Below are positions 35,867 through 45,867 of a stretch of DNA of 64,000 bases, one piece after another. Where the stretch lies: the NCBI RefSeq assembly GCF_020381325.1, contig NZ_JAGSPI010000004.1, positions 124,001 through 188,000 of the forward strand, written 5' to 3'. Within the stretch, counting starts at the first letter, position 1. Each line of letters opens with the position of its first letter. Below the pieces are notes generated by a model, which was not told the origin of the DNA, did no database searches, and worked only from the letters and a program-made list of their open reading frames with translations. The DNA is from Providencia vermicola. Its GTDB lineage: Bacteria; Pseudomonadota; Gammaproteobacteria; Enterobacterales; Enterobacteriaceae. Both the position numbers and the translations under genes were made by a program.

Positions 35867-37272
35867 TGAAAATTGGTTTTGTTGCAGCATTGATAATTAT
35901 GCTATCGGGATGCCAAATAGTTGGCCCTGATTATGAAACACCATCGAATATGCTACCAAAACAATGGGAAAAAATATCGTATGGTGCTGACATTCCCATA
36001 GAGTGGTGGAAAAAATTTGATGATCCTCAATTGAATATTTTGATGGAGAATATGCTTTCAAATAACCTAGACTTACAATTAATATCATCGAGAATAGCGC
36101 AAAGCCGCGCATTACTGGGTATAACTGAAGCAGAAACACTACCGAATTTTAATTTAAATACATCATATAAAAACCAACGCGCATCAGAAAATGGTTTGAT
36201 GGATCCTTCAGGTAAAGACGGAAAAAACAACTATAACATTATAAATGCGGGAATTGGATTATCTTGGGAAATTGATATGTGGGGAAAATTACGTCGAGCA
36301 TCTGAATCTCAACGAGCTAATTTTGCTGCATCAGAATATAACCGCCGAGGGATTCAAGTCTCTATTATGGCTGAATTGGCAACATATTATTTCCAATTAA
36401 GGTCAGTGCAACAGCAAATTATCGTATTGAATGAAACTGAATCTCTATTGAATAACAAACATAGAATATTGAAAGAACAATTTAGCTATGGAGTGGGCCA
36501 AAAAACCGAAATTGAAAAAAACAGAATAAAAATAGATGAGATTGGTGTATTACGCACAGAAAAAGAAGGAAAAGTTAAAAGAGTTCATAATGCTATTGCT
36601 CTATTAATAGGTGAAAATCCGAGTACGTTAAAGCTGCCTTTACCAGAAGGTTATCAGCTTCCCCAATTTAAAGATGAAATGTCATTAGGCATTCCATCTG
36701 AATTAGCTGTACGGAGACCCGATATTCGTGAGGCAGAAGAATTGCTTCATAAAGCCACCGCGGATATAGGCGTTGCAAAAGCGGATTATTATCCTCGAAT
36801 TACGCTAACTGGAAATGCAGGAACTCAATCCCTCTCATTATCAAATTTAGGTAATTGGTCATCAAGCCTTTATGATTTAGGCCCAACATTATACTTTCCT
36901 CTCTTTGATGGAGGAAAAATTACTCAACAGGTTCGTTTTAGTGAAGAAAAACATAAGGAAGCTGCGCTAAATTACCAATTCACCATTTTAAAAGCTTGGC
37001 ACGAAGTTGATAATGCCCTTTCTGACTATCAAGTTCAGCAAGAAAAACTACATATTTTAATGAATTCAATAATGGCAGAGGAAAAAAATATGTTCCTCGC
37101 AGAGAATAAATATCAATTAGGGGCAAGTAGTCATATTGAGATATTAAATGAAAAAAATGACTTGTTATCATTAAAATTATTACTATCAGACTTTCAGCGT
37201 GATATGGCTTTATCAGCGATCCAGCTCTATCGCTCATTAGGTGGAGGATGGGAAAACACATACCCTATTTAA
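35863..37272 (+). CDS. Outer-membrane efflux lipoprotein (NodT/OprM family)
   Basis: 469 residues. The lipobox is LSGC at residues 14-17 after a short signal peptide, then the TolC-like trimeric channel fold with two repeats; AELATYYFQLRSVQQQIIVL and PDIREAEELLHKATADIGVAKADYYPRI are family signatures. It completes a dedicated tripartite pump, so the system need not borrow TolC. The start overlaps the adaptor stop by 4 bp. Confidence 0.91.
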   Translation: MMKIGFVAALIIMLSGCQIVGPDYETPSNMLPKQWEKISYGADIPIEWWKKFDDPQLNILMENMLSNNLDLQLISSRIAQSRALLGITEAETLPNFNLNTSYKNQRASENGLMDPSGKDGKNNYNIINAGIGLSWEIDMWGKLRRASESQRANFAASEYNRRGIQVSIMAELATYYFQLRSVQQQIIVLNETESLLNNKHRILKEQFSYGVGQKTEIEKNRIKIDEIGVLRTEKEGKVKRVHNAIALLIGENPSTLKLPLPEGYQLPQFKDEMSLGIPSELAVRRPDIREAEELLHKATADIGVAKADYYPRITLTGNAGTQSLSLSNLGNWSSSLYDLGPTLYFPLFDGGKITQQVRFSEEKHKEAALNYQFTILKAWHEVDNALSDYQVQQEKLHILMNSIMAEEKNMFLAENKYQLGASSHIEILNEKNDLLSLKLLLSDFQRDMALSAIQLYRSLGGGWENTYPI

Positions 37273-37344
37273 TAAAAACGAAATTTTCACACTATAATTT
37301 TTAAATAATTATTATTTTTCTATACTATGATAAAAGGCTTAGTT

Positions 37345-37833
37345 ATGAGTATATTTTATGCAGCTATTTTCATTGGTGTTGGAGCAACACTTATTTCTGA
37401 TATTTGGTCTATTTTACTTAACAAGCTATTTGGGGTGCAAATATTAAATTTTTCGATGGTAGGAAGATGGATCTGTTATTTCCCAACAGGAAAATGTATA
37501 CATGAGGATATTAAGCAAGCAAAGCCAATTCGAATTGAGAGCTGGGTAGGATGGAGTGCTCACTATTTAATAGGAATTACTTTTGCAATATTATTACTTG
37601 TTATTGTTGGTGAATCTTGGATTGATTCTCCCACTTTTGTCCCTGCTTTAATTTTAGGTATTATTACTGTGCTAGCACCTTATTTATTGATGCAACCTGG
37701 AATGGGGTTAGGTCTGGCAGCAAGAAAAACACCTAAACCGACTATTTCAAGGTTGAGAAGTTTGATGGTACATACTGTATTTGGCGTTGGGTTATATTTA
37801 AGCGCCTTATTATATAACTTTATTTTCATTTAA
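37345..37833 (+). CDS. DUF2938 membrane protein
   Basis: 162 residues with about four membrane helices, of the DUF2938 family. Conserved parts are IGVGATLISDIWSIL, GWSAHYLIGITFAILL and the basic LAARKTPKP loop before the last helix. The start at 37345 (AAAAGG upstream) is preferred over ATG at 37327. It follows the efflux operon by 72 bp in the same direction and may be co-regulated by the LysR. Function is unknown. Confidence 0.82.
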   Translation: MSIFYAAIFIGVGATLISDIWSILLNKLFGVQILNFSMVGRWICYFPTGKCIHEDIKQAKPIRIESWVGWSAHYLIGITFAILLLVIVGESWIDSPTFVPALILGIITVLAPYLLMQPGMGLGLAARKTPKPTISRLRSLMVHTVFGVGLYLSALLYNFIFI

Positions 37834-37975
37834 TTTACCCTATTTTAAATAAAGTATAAAATGTGAATTTTCAGTAATATTCCGAAAACATGCTTTTAAA
37901 AATCTTAGAGTGTGATATTAATTAATATCACTAGTATAAATTAAACTTTAATCGATAAAAAACAAAGGGAAGAAA

Positions 37976-38182
37976 ATGAAAAAATTATTTATCTCTATCT
38001 CAGCTGTTTTATTTACCCTCATTTCTTTTTCAACTCAGGCTGCGTATATATCCGCATGGGGAGATACAATATCCTCTGCCGAGGAAAAAATTGAAGAGAA
38101 AGCAAATGGAAAACCCTATGAAATTACCAGTGTGAGAATGGGGGATTATGCATATATAACTGCGAATATATCTAATAAATAG
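37976..38182 (+). CDS. BhsA/YhcN-family (DUF1471) periplasmic stress protein
   Basis: 68 residues: a signal peptide cleaved near STQAA, then a short DUF1471 domain with AEEKIEEKANGKPYEITSVRMGDYAYITANI. Members such as BhsA, McbA and YhcN are induced by acid, peroxide or copper and affect biofilm and envelope. GGGAAG lies before the start, and a strong terminator follows. Stands alone. Confidence 0.86.
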   Translation: MKKLFISISAVLFTLISFSTQAAYISAWGDTISSAEEKIEEKANGKPYEITSVRMGDYAYITANISNK

Positions 38183-38192
38183 TAAACATTAT

Positions 38193-38227
38193 AAAGTCTG
38201 ATAACATTCGATATATTATCAGACTTT
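38193..38227 (+). terminator. Rho-independent terminator after the BhsA-like gene
   Basis: A perfect 12-bp stem AAAGTCTGATAA / TTATCAGACTTT with an 11-base loop, 10 bp after the stop codon. It is symmetric enough to act on both strands. Confidence 0.82.
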
Positions 38228-38393
38228 ACCTTGTGAAATATTGAAGTTTTAATGACCTTCATTTAAATAAAACGAGCTTTAATCAAGTGGCCAACCCTAT
38301 GGTGCATCTGTTAATTATGAAAAACGTGATGAGAATTCGTTGTCTCATTAACCAAACTCGCTAAGGAAATAATATTTCTAGCTTAAGATGACG

Positions 38394-39302
38394 TTATATC
38401 TGAGCTTCAATCACATCCATCATACCAGGCAATGAGCTAACTAATTTATCGATAGCAATCCTCACTTTTAGTGAAAGATTAGGTTTACGTAGCCATACAG
38501 CGTATACAGGCCAGCTTGTAGGAGACTGATCTTTTAATATCTCTTTCAAGCTACCATTAGCAAGCTGCTCACGGACAAGCCAATAGGGCAACCAAGCAAT
38601 ACCTCCCCCTGTTACCGCGATATCTTTTATTGCCTGCATATCATCCATCATCAGTCTCGCGGGCGGATTAATTTCTGAAATTTCTCCACTTTCGTTTTTA
38701 ACTTGCCACTTTAGAATATGCCCTGAATGAATATAAGCAATGCCCGTATGCTGCTTCAATTCTTCAGCTGAAACAGGTTCGCCCGCCTGCTGAAAATAAT
38801 CTGGCGAAGCACAAAAAACCATGGTGTGAGAAGCTAACTTACGGGCTATTAGACTACTGCTATCAGGTAATGAGCCTATCCTGACGGCTAGGTCAAAACC
38901 TTCTTCAGACAAATCTACCTGGCGATCACTGAATGAAATCTCAAGTTCCAATTGCGGATGTTCTTTTGCCAGCGCCGATAGTAATGGTGAAATACATAAG
39001 TGCCCGAGCAGAACGGGGACAGATACCCTCAGTTTTCCGTTAGCTTGAAGCTTGCCCCCCTCAAGAATATCTTCTGCCATTTTTATTTCATTCAGCGCAC
39101 GGCGGCAGGATTCATAATAAAGTGAACCTTCATCAGTCAGGCTCTGACTACGTGTAGTTCGGTTAAATAAGGTTACTCCAAGTCTCTTTTCTAGCCGAGA
39201 TATTGTTTTCGCCACCGCAGATCGTGTGACATGCAGTTTTTCAGCAGCCTGTGAAAAACTAGAGGATTCGGCTACGACCACAAAAATAGGGATGCTGTTC
39301 AT
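38394..39302 (-). CDS. LysR-family regulator, divergent from an alcohol dehydrogenase
   Basis: 302 residues with an N-terminal helix-turn-helix (ESSSFSQAAEKLHVTRSAVAKTISRLEKRLG) and the CrgA-like ligand domain (GFDLAVRIG). The start is ATG at 39302, with AAAGGCGA upstream; the longer frame begins with TTG and is rejected. It is divergent from the dehydrogenase with a 117-bp gap and is its probable regulator. The inducer may be an aldehyde or quinone, by analogy only. Confidence 0.88.
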   Translation of the reverse strand: MNSIPIFVVVAESSSFSQAAEKLHVTRSAVAKTISRLEKRLGVTLFNRTTRSQSLTDEGSLYYESCRRALNEIKMAEDILEGGKLQANGKLRVSVPVLLGHLCISPLLSALAKEHPQLELEISFSDRQVDLSEEGFDLAVRIGSLPDSSSLIARKLASHTMVFCASPDYFQQAGEPVSAEELKQHTGIAYIHSGHILKWQVKNESGEISEINPPARLMMDDMQAIKDIAVTGGGIAWLPYWLVREQLANGSLKEILKDQSPTSWPVYAVWLRKPNLSLKVRIAIDKLVSSLPGMMDVIEAQI

Positions 39303-39419
39303 TTCGCCTTTCACATTGTCACCCAAATGGAACCAATAGAGAGAAATAATATCCCCACTGTCACTTATCTGGCAATGATAAAATGTTGATCATCCATTAT
39401 TTATAACTAAAGGTTTTCC

Positions 39420-40445
39420 ATGAAACAGACAATGAAACGCTGGACATTAAGTGAAATAGGCAGTCAAAACCTAAAACTTTCGGAAGTAGAAATACCCCAA
39501 CCAGGTCCAAATGAAGTATTGATACATGTGAGCGCTGTTTCGCTCAATTTTCGCGATAAGGTCATTATTGACGGCGGAATGGGAAATGGTATGCCAATGC
39601 CTTTCACTCCAGGTTCTGATATGGCTGGCGTCGTTGTGGCGGTAGGTCCGAACACCACCCGCTTCTATCCAGGGGAGCGGGTTATCTCATCTTTTAATGC
39701 TGATTGGGTTGATGGAAAGCTGAAAAATAATGCAAAAGATCCTAACTATAACACGCTAGGTTATGCGCTTCAGGGCGTTCTAGCAGAATATATCGTCATG
39801 AATGAAGAGTGGTTGGTTAAAGCACCACACTCACTAACTGATGCACAAGCCAGTACCCTAGTTTGTGCAGGTCTTACGGCTTGGTTTGCCCTGATTGAAC
39901 GTGGAGGCCTACGTGCTGGAGAAACAGTACTGCTTCAAGGTACTGGTGGCGTGGCGCTTTTTGCTCTTCAAATAGCCAAGGCGATGGGTGCTGAGGTATT
40001 TATCACTTCATCAAGTGATGAGAAGTTAGCTGCGGCATCGGCTCTCGGAGCCGATCACGGTATTAACCGTAACAAAGAAAACTGGGTCGAGGCTATTTAC
40101 CACCTCACAAAAGAACAAGGGATTGATCATGTTGTTGACACTGTAGGTGGTTGTAATTTTGCAGATTCTGTTCGTGTGGTAACATCGCATGGGAGAATTT
40201 CCTTGATTGGAATGATGGACACACACGATATCTCTGCGCCTGGGGTATCACTACTCCTAAAATCACCCACAATTCAAGGAATTGGTGTTGGTCATCGCCG
40301 AGCACTTGAAGATTTTGTCAGGGCTGTCGACTCAGTCAAGTTAAAACCAGTAATCGATAAATTATTCCGCTTTGACCAACTGCCAGAGGCACTGGCATTA
40401 CTCGAGCAAGGGGCATTTGGGAAAATCGTTATCGAAGTAAGCTGA
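39420..40445 (+). CDS. NAD(P)-dependent alcohol dehydrogenase / quinone oxidoreductase (MDR family)
   Basis: 341 residues of the medium-chain dehydrogenase family. The GroES-like N-domain (FTPGSDMAGVVVAVGPNTTRFYPGERV) is followed by a Rossmann fold with VLLQGTGGVALFALQIAKAMG. The cysteine cluster of the structural zinc is absent and catalytic zinc ligands are not convincing, so it may act without zinc, as quinone reductases do. Substrate unknown. AAAGG lies before the start; a bidirectional terminator follows. Confidence 0.86.
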   Translation: MKQTMKRWTLSEIGSQNLKLSEVEIPQPGPNEVLIHVSAVSLNFRDKVIIDGGMGNGMPMPFTPGSDMAGVVVAVGPNTTRFYPGERVISSFNADWVDGKLKNNAKDPNYNTLGYALQGVLAEYIVMNEEWLVKAPHSLTDAQASTLVCAGLTAWFALIERGGLRAGETVLLQGTGGVALFALQIAKAMGAEVFITSSSDEKLAAASALGADHGINRNKENWVEAIYHLTKEQGIDHVVDTVGGCNFADSVRVVTSHGRISLIGMMDTHDISAPGVSLLLKSPTIQGIGVGHRRALEDFVRAVDSVKLKPVIDKLFRFDQLPEALALLEQGAFGKIVIEVS

Positions 40446-40471
40446 TATCCGACCCAAAATAAGATCTAATA

Positions 40472-40506
40472 AATGACAAAACCCACTGTTGTGGGCTTTG
40501 TCATTT
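40472..40506. terminator. Bidirectional terminator between the dehydrogenase and sglT
   Basis: AATGACAAAACCCAC-TGTT-GTGGGCTTTGTCATT forms a 15-bp stem with one mismatch, and T-rich tails lie on both sides. It serves the convergent genes. Confidence 0.85.
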
Positions 40507-40530
40507 TACTTATGTCAATACACTTGCTGA

Positions 40531-42162
40531 TTACCAAAACAAAGCATACAACACACACAAGATAACCATAATTGCATAGGACGCAATATTGAACCCTGTT
40601 GATGTTTTAAACGTTTCAGACGTCAAGATAATCGCGCCATTGCTATCATCCTCTTTTGCAGTTGTCAGGCTAATTAAACCAATCACTACCGCAGTGAAGA
40701 AGAAGGTGTACATCATTTGGTCGAGGAATGGCATTCCAAGTGGCATTAACTTTAAAAATAATGCAAATGGAATGGAAAGCAGCACGCCGATAATCGCGCC
40801 TTTCGCATTGGTTTTTTTCCAGAATAGACCAAGCAGGAATACTGCTAAAATACCAGGGCTCACTAGGCCAGTATATTCTTGAATATACTGGAATGCTTGG
40901 CCAATATTCCCCAGCAGTGGCGCAATAAAGCAAGCAATAATTAACGCAATAACTGCACTGATCCGCCCAACATTCACTAATTTATGATCGGCAGTTGCTG
41001 GGGCAATATATTCTTTATAAATATCCATAGTAAAAATGGTTGCAACGGAGTTCAACATGGAGGCTAAAGAAGAAACAATCGCAGCGGCCAATGCAGCAAA
41101 CACGACACCTTTCGCACCAACAGGCAAGAACTGAGTTAACCATGGATAGGCTTTATCAGCTTGCGCCAAGGTTGGCATGTGTTCAGAGGCCATTGTCCCT
41201 AAGCCAGCCAGTAATGCAGGATCAGAGACAATCACAAATGCAGCAATCCCAGGGACGACAACAAGAATAGGGACAATGAGTTTTAAGAATGCCGCAAACA
41301 CTAAACCTTTTTGTGCTTCGCCAATAGATTTAGCGGCCAATGCACGCTGAATAATGTACTGGTTAAAGCCCCAATAATATAAGTTTGCAACCCATAGGCC
41401 ACCAATCAGTACTGCGATACCAGGTAAATTACTAAATTGCGGGTTATCTTGGCTCAGTATCATCTCAAAGTGAGCTGGAGCCTCACTCGCCATTCTGCTC
41501 ATACCTGCAAACAAACCCGCATCGCCACCGATATAATTCACAGCCATAATCGTGGTTAAAAAGCCACCGAGGATTAGGAAGAAAACTTGCACAACATCGG
41601 TCCATGCAACTGCCGATAACCCCCCATAAAGGGAGTAAATAACGGCGAACAATGCTAAACCAAAAATAGCGTAATACATTGGAATACCAAGGATGGTTTG
41701 TAATGCCAATGCACCTAGATAGAGTACTGAGGTTAAGTTAACAAAGATAAATAAAGCCAGCCAAAATACAGCTAAGATCGTTTTTAATGTTTTATTAAAG
41801 CGTTTTTCAACAAACTCAGGAATGGTGAATATGCCTTTATCTATAAATACAGGCATAAAATACTTAGCAACGATAATCAGCGTCAATGCGGCCATCCACT
41901 CATAAGAAGCAATGGCTAATCCGATAGAAAAGCCGGAGCCTGACATACCAATAAACTGTTCTGCGGAGATATTTGCTGCAATCAAAGATGAGCCGATTGC
42001 CCACCAAGGCAGTGTTTTCCCTGCTAAAAAGTAGTCTTTTGTTCCTTTTTTTTGCCCATTTTTATCTCGAGATACCCAAAGCCCGACGGTAATAATGATT
42101 AGCACATACAAGATAAATATCCCGTAGTCTAAAGTGCTTAATCCAACACCTTCTGTCTGCAT
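40531..42162 (-). CDS. sglT: Sodium/galactose (glucose) symporter, SglT type
   Basis: 543 residues, the same length as Vibrio vSGLT, with near-continuous similarity as I recall it: LAGKTLPWWAIGSSLIAANI, SAEQFIGMSGSGFSIGLAIA, NLYYWGFNQYIIQRALAAKS and AALAAAIVSSLASMLNSVAT are signature stretches. It imports galactose or glucose with Na+ across the inner membrane. The start at 42162 has AAGGA upstream; the 25-residue N-terminal extension is rejected. Two GalR-type operators lie upstream, tying it to the galR-galETKM regulon. Confidence 0.94.
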   Translation of the reverse strand: MQTEGVGLSTLDYGIFILYVLIIITVGLWVSRDKNGQKKGTKDYFLAGKTLPWWAIGSSLIAANISAEQFIGMSGSGFSIGLAIASYEWMAALTLIIVAKYFMPVFIDKGIFTIPEFVEKRFNKTLKTILAVFWLALFIFVNLTSVLYLGALALQTILGIPMYYAIFGLALFAVIYSLYGGLSAVAWTDVVQVFFLILGGFLTTIMAVNYIGGDAGLFAGMSRMASEAPAHFEMILSQDNPQFSNLPGIAVLIGGLWVANLYYWGFNQYIIQRALAAKSIGEAQKGLVFAAFLKLIVPILVVVPGIAAFVIVSDPALLAGLGTMASEHMPTLAQADKAYPWLTQFLPVGAKGVVFAALAAAIVSSLASMLNSVATIFTMDIYKEYIAPATADHKLVNVGRISAVIALIIACFIAPLLGNIGQAFQYIQEYTGLVSPGILAVFLLGLFWKKTNAKGAIIGVLLSIPFALFLKLMPLGMPFLDQMMYTFFFTAVVIGLISLTTAKEDDSNGAIILTSETFKTSTGFNIASYAIMVILCVLYALFW

Positions 42163-42196
42163 AATAAATTTCCTTCGCCAAGTGATAACAAAGCAA

Positions 42197-42212
42197 GTGT
42201 AAACGTTACCAC
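42197..42212. promoter_or_regulatory. GalR/GalS operator upstream of sglT
   Basis: GTGTAAACGTTACCAC fits the GalR consensus GTGKAANCGNTTNCAC at nearly every position. It lies 35 bp before the sglT start codon, where repressor binding should block transcription or elongation. Confidence 0.8.
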
Positions 42213-42387
42213 AAAATAACTCCGTTACTTGAATCACATATTTTCACCCTTTTTTTACTTATGCCTATTAATCCCGCAAAAAATGCACTGACGGAGCAAA
42301 ATCAACGTGTTAAAAATAAGGAAAAGCAGAATTTCGACTAAAATAATAAGGACAAATGTTAAATACGTGACAAACCTCAAAAACAAA

Positions 42388-42403
42388 ATGTAAACGTTAT
42401 CAT
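42388..42403. promoter_or_regulatory. Second GalR-like operator between galR and sglT
   Basis: ATGTAAACGTTATCAT is a GalR-type dyad, centred 191 bp upstream of the first. It lies between the galR stop and sglT, so DNA looping between the two sites is possible. Confidence 0.65.
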
Positions 42404-42441
42404 TTGCCGTTATGCTTTGTGTTTTTATTGAGACAGAACGA

Positions 42442-43446
42442 TTAAGAATGCAGTGGACGAACAGAGTTTCGTTGAACTAACGTGGGCGAATAAATTAAGT
42501 TATCACCTGCAATTTTTTCACCACGGGCGAGAGAAAGGGCTAACTGCGTGGCTTTTTCTGCCATCATTTGAATAGGATAACGGATGGTAGTTAAACGTGG
42601 ATGAATATAACGAGCGATCAATACATCATCAAAACCAATCACAGATACTTGGTCAGGGGCATTAATTTCATTTTCATCAAGTACAGCAATCGCACCCGCA
42701 GCCATAAAATCGTTATACCCAACGACAGCGGTTATTTCCAAAGATTTGGTAAGCAAATTGGTCATGGCTTGTTCACCGCCTTCACCATAAGGCACACCAT
42801 ACTCAATATAGCTATCAGAAAGCACTATCCCGTTATTTTTCAAGGCATCTCGATACCCTAATAAACGCTGTACCGCATCCTCTATTTGATGATTTGACGA
42901 AATATAGGCAATTTTAGTATGGCCATGGCGAATAAGATGTTCTGTCGCTAAATACGCGCCTTTGTAGTTATTCAGTGAAATACAGCGATTACCGATTGCT
43001 TCAATATGGCGATTTATCAGCACCATACTGGGAACCTCTTTCGCATATTCAATCAGTTCATCATCAGATAGCGCTTTAGAATGGATAATCAACGCATCAC
43101 ATCGGTTATTGATCAGCAACTCTATTGATTGCCGTTCTTCTTTCGCATTGTGGTAACCATTACAAATTAAAATATGTTTACCATTTTTGTGAGCAACTGC
43201 ATCAACAGCTTTGACCATAACGCCAAAAAAAGGGTCTGAAACATCGTTAACTAGTACGCCAATGGTGTTTGAGCTCTGATTAACAAGGGCACGTGCGGCA
43301 GCATTTGGGCGGTAGCCAAGTTTATTCATGGCTTTTTTTACGGATTCAATCGAGGCTAGGCTAGCCTTTGGTGACTTATTTATCACCCGTGAAACAGTTG
43401 CAACGGAAACGCCTGCTTCTTTCGCTACATCTTTGATTGTCGCCAT
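42442..43446 (-). CDS. galR: Galactose repressor (LacI family, GalR/GalS)
   Basis: 334 residues. The LacI-type helix-turn-helix is at 3-24 (TIKDVAKEAGVSVATVSRVI) with the hinge helix NAAARALVNQ, and the galactose-binding core includes NDVSDPFFG and VIGFDDVLIARYIHPRLTTIRYP. It represses sglT and galETKM in the absence of galactose; matching operators are seen upstream of both. It lies between them on the same strand. GalR and GalS cannot be separated by eye. Confidence 0.92.
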   Translation of the reverse strand: MATIKDVAKEAGVSVATVSRVINKSPKASLASIESVKKAMNKLGYRPNAAARALVNQSSNTIGVLVNDVSDPFFGVMVKAVDAVAHKNGKHILICNGYHNAKEERQSIELLINNRCDALIIHSKALSDDELIEYAKEVPSMVLINRHIEAIGNRCISLNNYKGAYLATEHLIRHGHTKIAYISSNHQIEDAVQRLLGYRDALKNNGIVLSDSYIEYGVPYGEGGEQAMTNLLTKSLEITAVVGYNDFMAAGAIAVLDENEINAPDQVSVIGFDDVLIARYIHPRLTTIRYPIQMMAEKATQLALSLARGEKIAGDNLIYSPTLVQRNSVRPLHS

Positions 43447-43540
43447 CGTGCACCTCTACAATTAGGATGGCTTATTAAACAATGTGCTAGGATTAAAAAC
43501 AATGGCATAACGCATAATAAAATTGTTTAAATCAAAAGAA

Positions 43541-43562
43541 AACACCGCCAAATCGCGGTGTT
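43541..43562 (-). terminator. Terminator of the galETKM operon
   Basis: AACACCGC and GCGGTGTT form an 8-bp stem with a 6-base loop. Read on the minus strand, it is followed by TTTTCTTTT, 20 bp after galM. Confidence 0.85.
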
Positions 43563-43582
43563 GAACAGACAAAACAATAAGC

Positions 43583-44614
43583 CTAGAAAATAAATTGATA
43601 ACACGTTTCACTGATGTAAATCTGTTCTGGCTGTGAAATCGGGCTGTACTGCGCCCCCCACTCAGGGTGGTTTACCGCATCAGGGGGAAATTGCGTTTCA
43701 AATGCGACGCCTGAATAGGGGGCATATTCCCCTGTCTTTCCTGCAACTGAGATTAAATAATTTCCTGTATACAGTTGCATTGATGGCATTGTCGTTAAAA
43801 CATTCATTTGTACATCCCCGTTAGGAGAACGCAGTGATGCAACGGGTTGCCGAGCATTATTCAATGTGTCATCAAGAATAAATGTGTGGTCGTAACCTCG
43901 AGCCGCTTTTTGGTCTGCATCTTGTAAAAAGTCGCGGCCAATTGTTTTTACACAGCGAAAGTCAAAATGTGTATTAGCTACGTTTTTCCATTCTCCCGTC
44001 GGAATACCGTCTAAATCAGTCGGTAGGTAATAGCCGCTCTGGATTTCTAGCTCATGGCCTAATACAGTTTCTCCCGCCCCTTCCCCCGCAAGATTAAAAT
44101 AGGTATGGTTTGTTAGGTTAACTGGGCCTGCCTGTGTTGTTTGGTGTTGATAACGAATAACCACTTGGTTTTCTTCCGTTAATTCATAACTCACCTCAAC
44201 CTTTAGCTCCCCTGGAAAGCCTTGGTCGCCATCAGGTGAAATTAACGAAAAAGTGACTTGATGTGCATTTTGCTGGGAAATATTCCATATTCGATAACTG
44301 AAATTATCTTTTCCACCATGTAAGCAATGAGCACCTTGGTTATTTGTAACGTTGTACTGTATTCCATTAACTGAAAATTGTGCATTTTCAATGCGGTTTG
44401 CCACTCTACCGACCGTTGCCCCTAAATATACCTCCTGCTCCTTTTGTTTGGTCATATTAGGGGAACCTAAAACAACATCACGTTGCCCATTTACGAGGGG
44501 TAAAATGCAACTTAACCAGCTCGCACCTAGGTTTGTCAGGATAATAGTCATTCCTCGTCGATTAGTTAAAGTTACCACCGTGGGTTCAGATGAAACGGAG
44601 TCTCTCTCTTGCAT
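43583..44614 (-). CDS. galM: Aldose 1-epimerase (galactose mutarotase)
   Basis: 343 residues. It interconverts alpha and beta anomers of galactose, feeding GalK. Conserved parts are VGRVANRI, the active-site His region LHGGKDNFSYRIW, NLTNHTYFNLAG and the catalytic Glu near GVAFETQFPPD. The start at 44614 has AAAGGA upstream and lies 20 bp after galK; the longer frame overlapping galK is rejected. Last gene of the operon. Confidence 0.94.
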   Translation of the reverse strand: MQERDSVSSEPTVVTLTNRRGMTIILTNLGASWLSCILPLVNGQRDVVLGSPNMTKQKEQEVYLGATVGRVANRIENAQFSVNGIQYNVTNNQGAHCLHGGKDNFSYRIWNISQQNAHQVTFSLISPDGDQGFPGELKVEVSYELTEENQVVIRYQHQTTQAGPVNLTNHTYFNLAGEGAGETVLGHELEIQSGYYLPTDLDGIPTGEWKNVANTHFDFRCVKTIGRDFLQDADQKAARGYDHTFILDDTLNNARQPVASLRSPNGDVQMNVLTTMPSMQLYTGNYLISVAGKTGEYAPYSGVAFETQFPPDAVNHPEWGAQYSPISQPEQIYISETCYQFIF

Positions 44615-44634
44615 AAACAATCCTTTGCCCTGAA

Positions 44635-45786
44635 TTATATAACGCCTGCACCTTGGCTTGGTTGGCACACATAAATATCCGCATGTAAACCTGTTTTATT
44701 CGCATATTGCGCTTCAACCGCATCGATGACAGGCTGAACAAATTGCTGTTGCATTAGGGCTACCACACAGCCGCCAAAACCGCCCCCTGTCATGCGTACG
44801 CCACCTTGAGATCCTAAAACCGATTTTACAATATCTACTAACGTATCAATTTCTTTAACCGTAATTTCAAAATCATCACGCATTGAAATATGGGATTGCG
44901 CCATTAATTGGCCTAGAAGTAATAAATCATTTTCTGTCAATGCTTTAGCTGATAACAATGTACGTTCATTTTCACTAATCACATGTTTTGCACGCTTAGC
45001 AACAAGGGGGGATAATTGGTGCTGCTTGAGCAAAAAGTCTTCATAGCTCACATCACGCAATGCTTTAACACCAAAGGTTTTCGCCGCTTCTTCACACTGT
45101 TGGCGACGCGTGTTGTACTCGCTGCCAACCAGCCCTCGTTGTTTATTTGAGTTGATTATCATCACAACCAAATCATCAGGGATGGAAATAGGGAACAGTT
45201 CTAAGCTACGGCAATCAATCAATAAGGCGTGCCCTTCGTCCCCACACGCAGAAATAAGCTGGTCCATAATGCCGCAATTACAGCCGACAAATTGGTTTTC
45301 TGCCTGCTGACCATTAAGCGCAATCTCTTGTTGGCTAATATCTAATTGATACAAACTCTTAAGAGTCTGACCTATCACCACTTCTAATGAAGCCGAAGAG
45401 CTCAAACCTGCGCCTTGAGGGACGTTTCCACTAACTGCTATATCACAGCCATTAAATGAAAAACCGCGTTCTAATAAGAACTTAACTACGCCACGAATAT
45501 AGTTCGCCCACATCTTTTCAGGTAAAAATGTAATTTCGTCGTCTAAGCTGAATTCATCACAGTCATTATCATAATCAGCAGCAACAACACGAATAATACG
45601 ATCTCCACGTTTTGATGCCGCTGTCATGGTTTGGTAATCAATGGCACAAGGTAAAACAAAGCCGTCGTTATAATCGGTATGTTCACCAATTAAATTGACC
45701 CGCCCAGGCGCTTGAACATAGGTATCCGCCGGGTAACCAAATGTTTTTTCAAACGAACTAGCAACCGTCTGTTTTAGTAATTCCAT
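44635..45786 (-). CDS. galK: Galactokinase
   Basis: 383 residues of the GHMP kinase family. The galactose-binding signature is [19 protein letters not shown], the ATP loop is [15 protein letters not shown], and the third motif is [14 protein letters not shown]. It phosphorylates galactose at C1 in the cytoplasm as the first Leloir step. Third gene of galETKM, 81 bp after galT. Confidence 0.97.
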   Translation of the reverse strand: MELLKQTVASSFEKTFGYPADTYVQAPGRVNLIGEHTDYNDGFVLPCAIDYQTMTAASKRGDRIIRVVAADYDNDCDEFSLDDEITFLPEKMWANYIRGVVKFLLERGFSFNGCDIAVSGNVPQGAGLSSSASLEVVIGQTLKSLYQLDISQQEIALNGQQAENQFVGCNCGIMDQLISACGDEGHALLIDCRSLELFPISIPDDLVVMIINSNKQRGLVGSEYNTRRQQCEEAAKTFGVKALRDVSYEDFLLKQHQLSPLVAKRAKHVISENERTLLSAKALTENDLLLLGQLMAQSHISMRDDFEITVKEIDTLVDIVKSVLGSQGGVRMTGGGFGGCVVALMQQQFVQPVIDAVEAQYANKTGLHADIYVCQPSQGAGVI

Positions 45787-45867
45787 TATTGTATTCCTTA
45801 ATCATAAAATAGATTTGCTCGGATAATAAAAACCAAACAAATATTAATTAGTGGCATTTTTGTAGGC

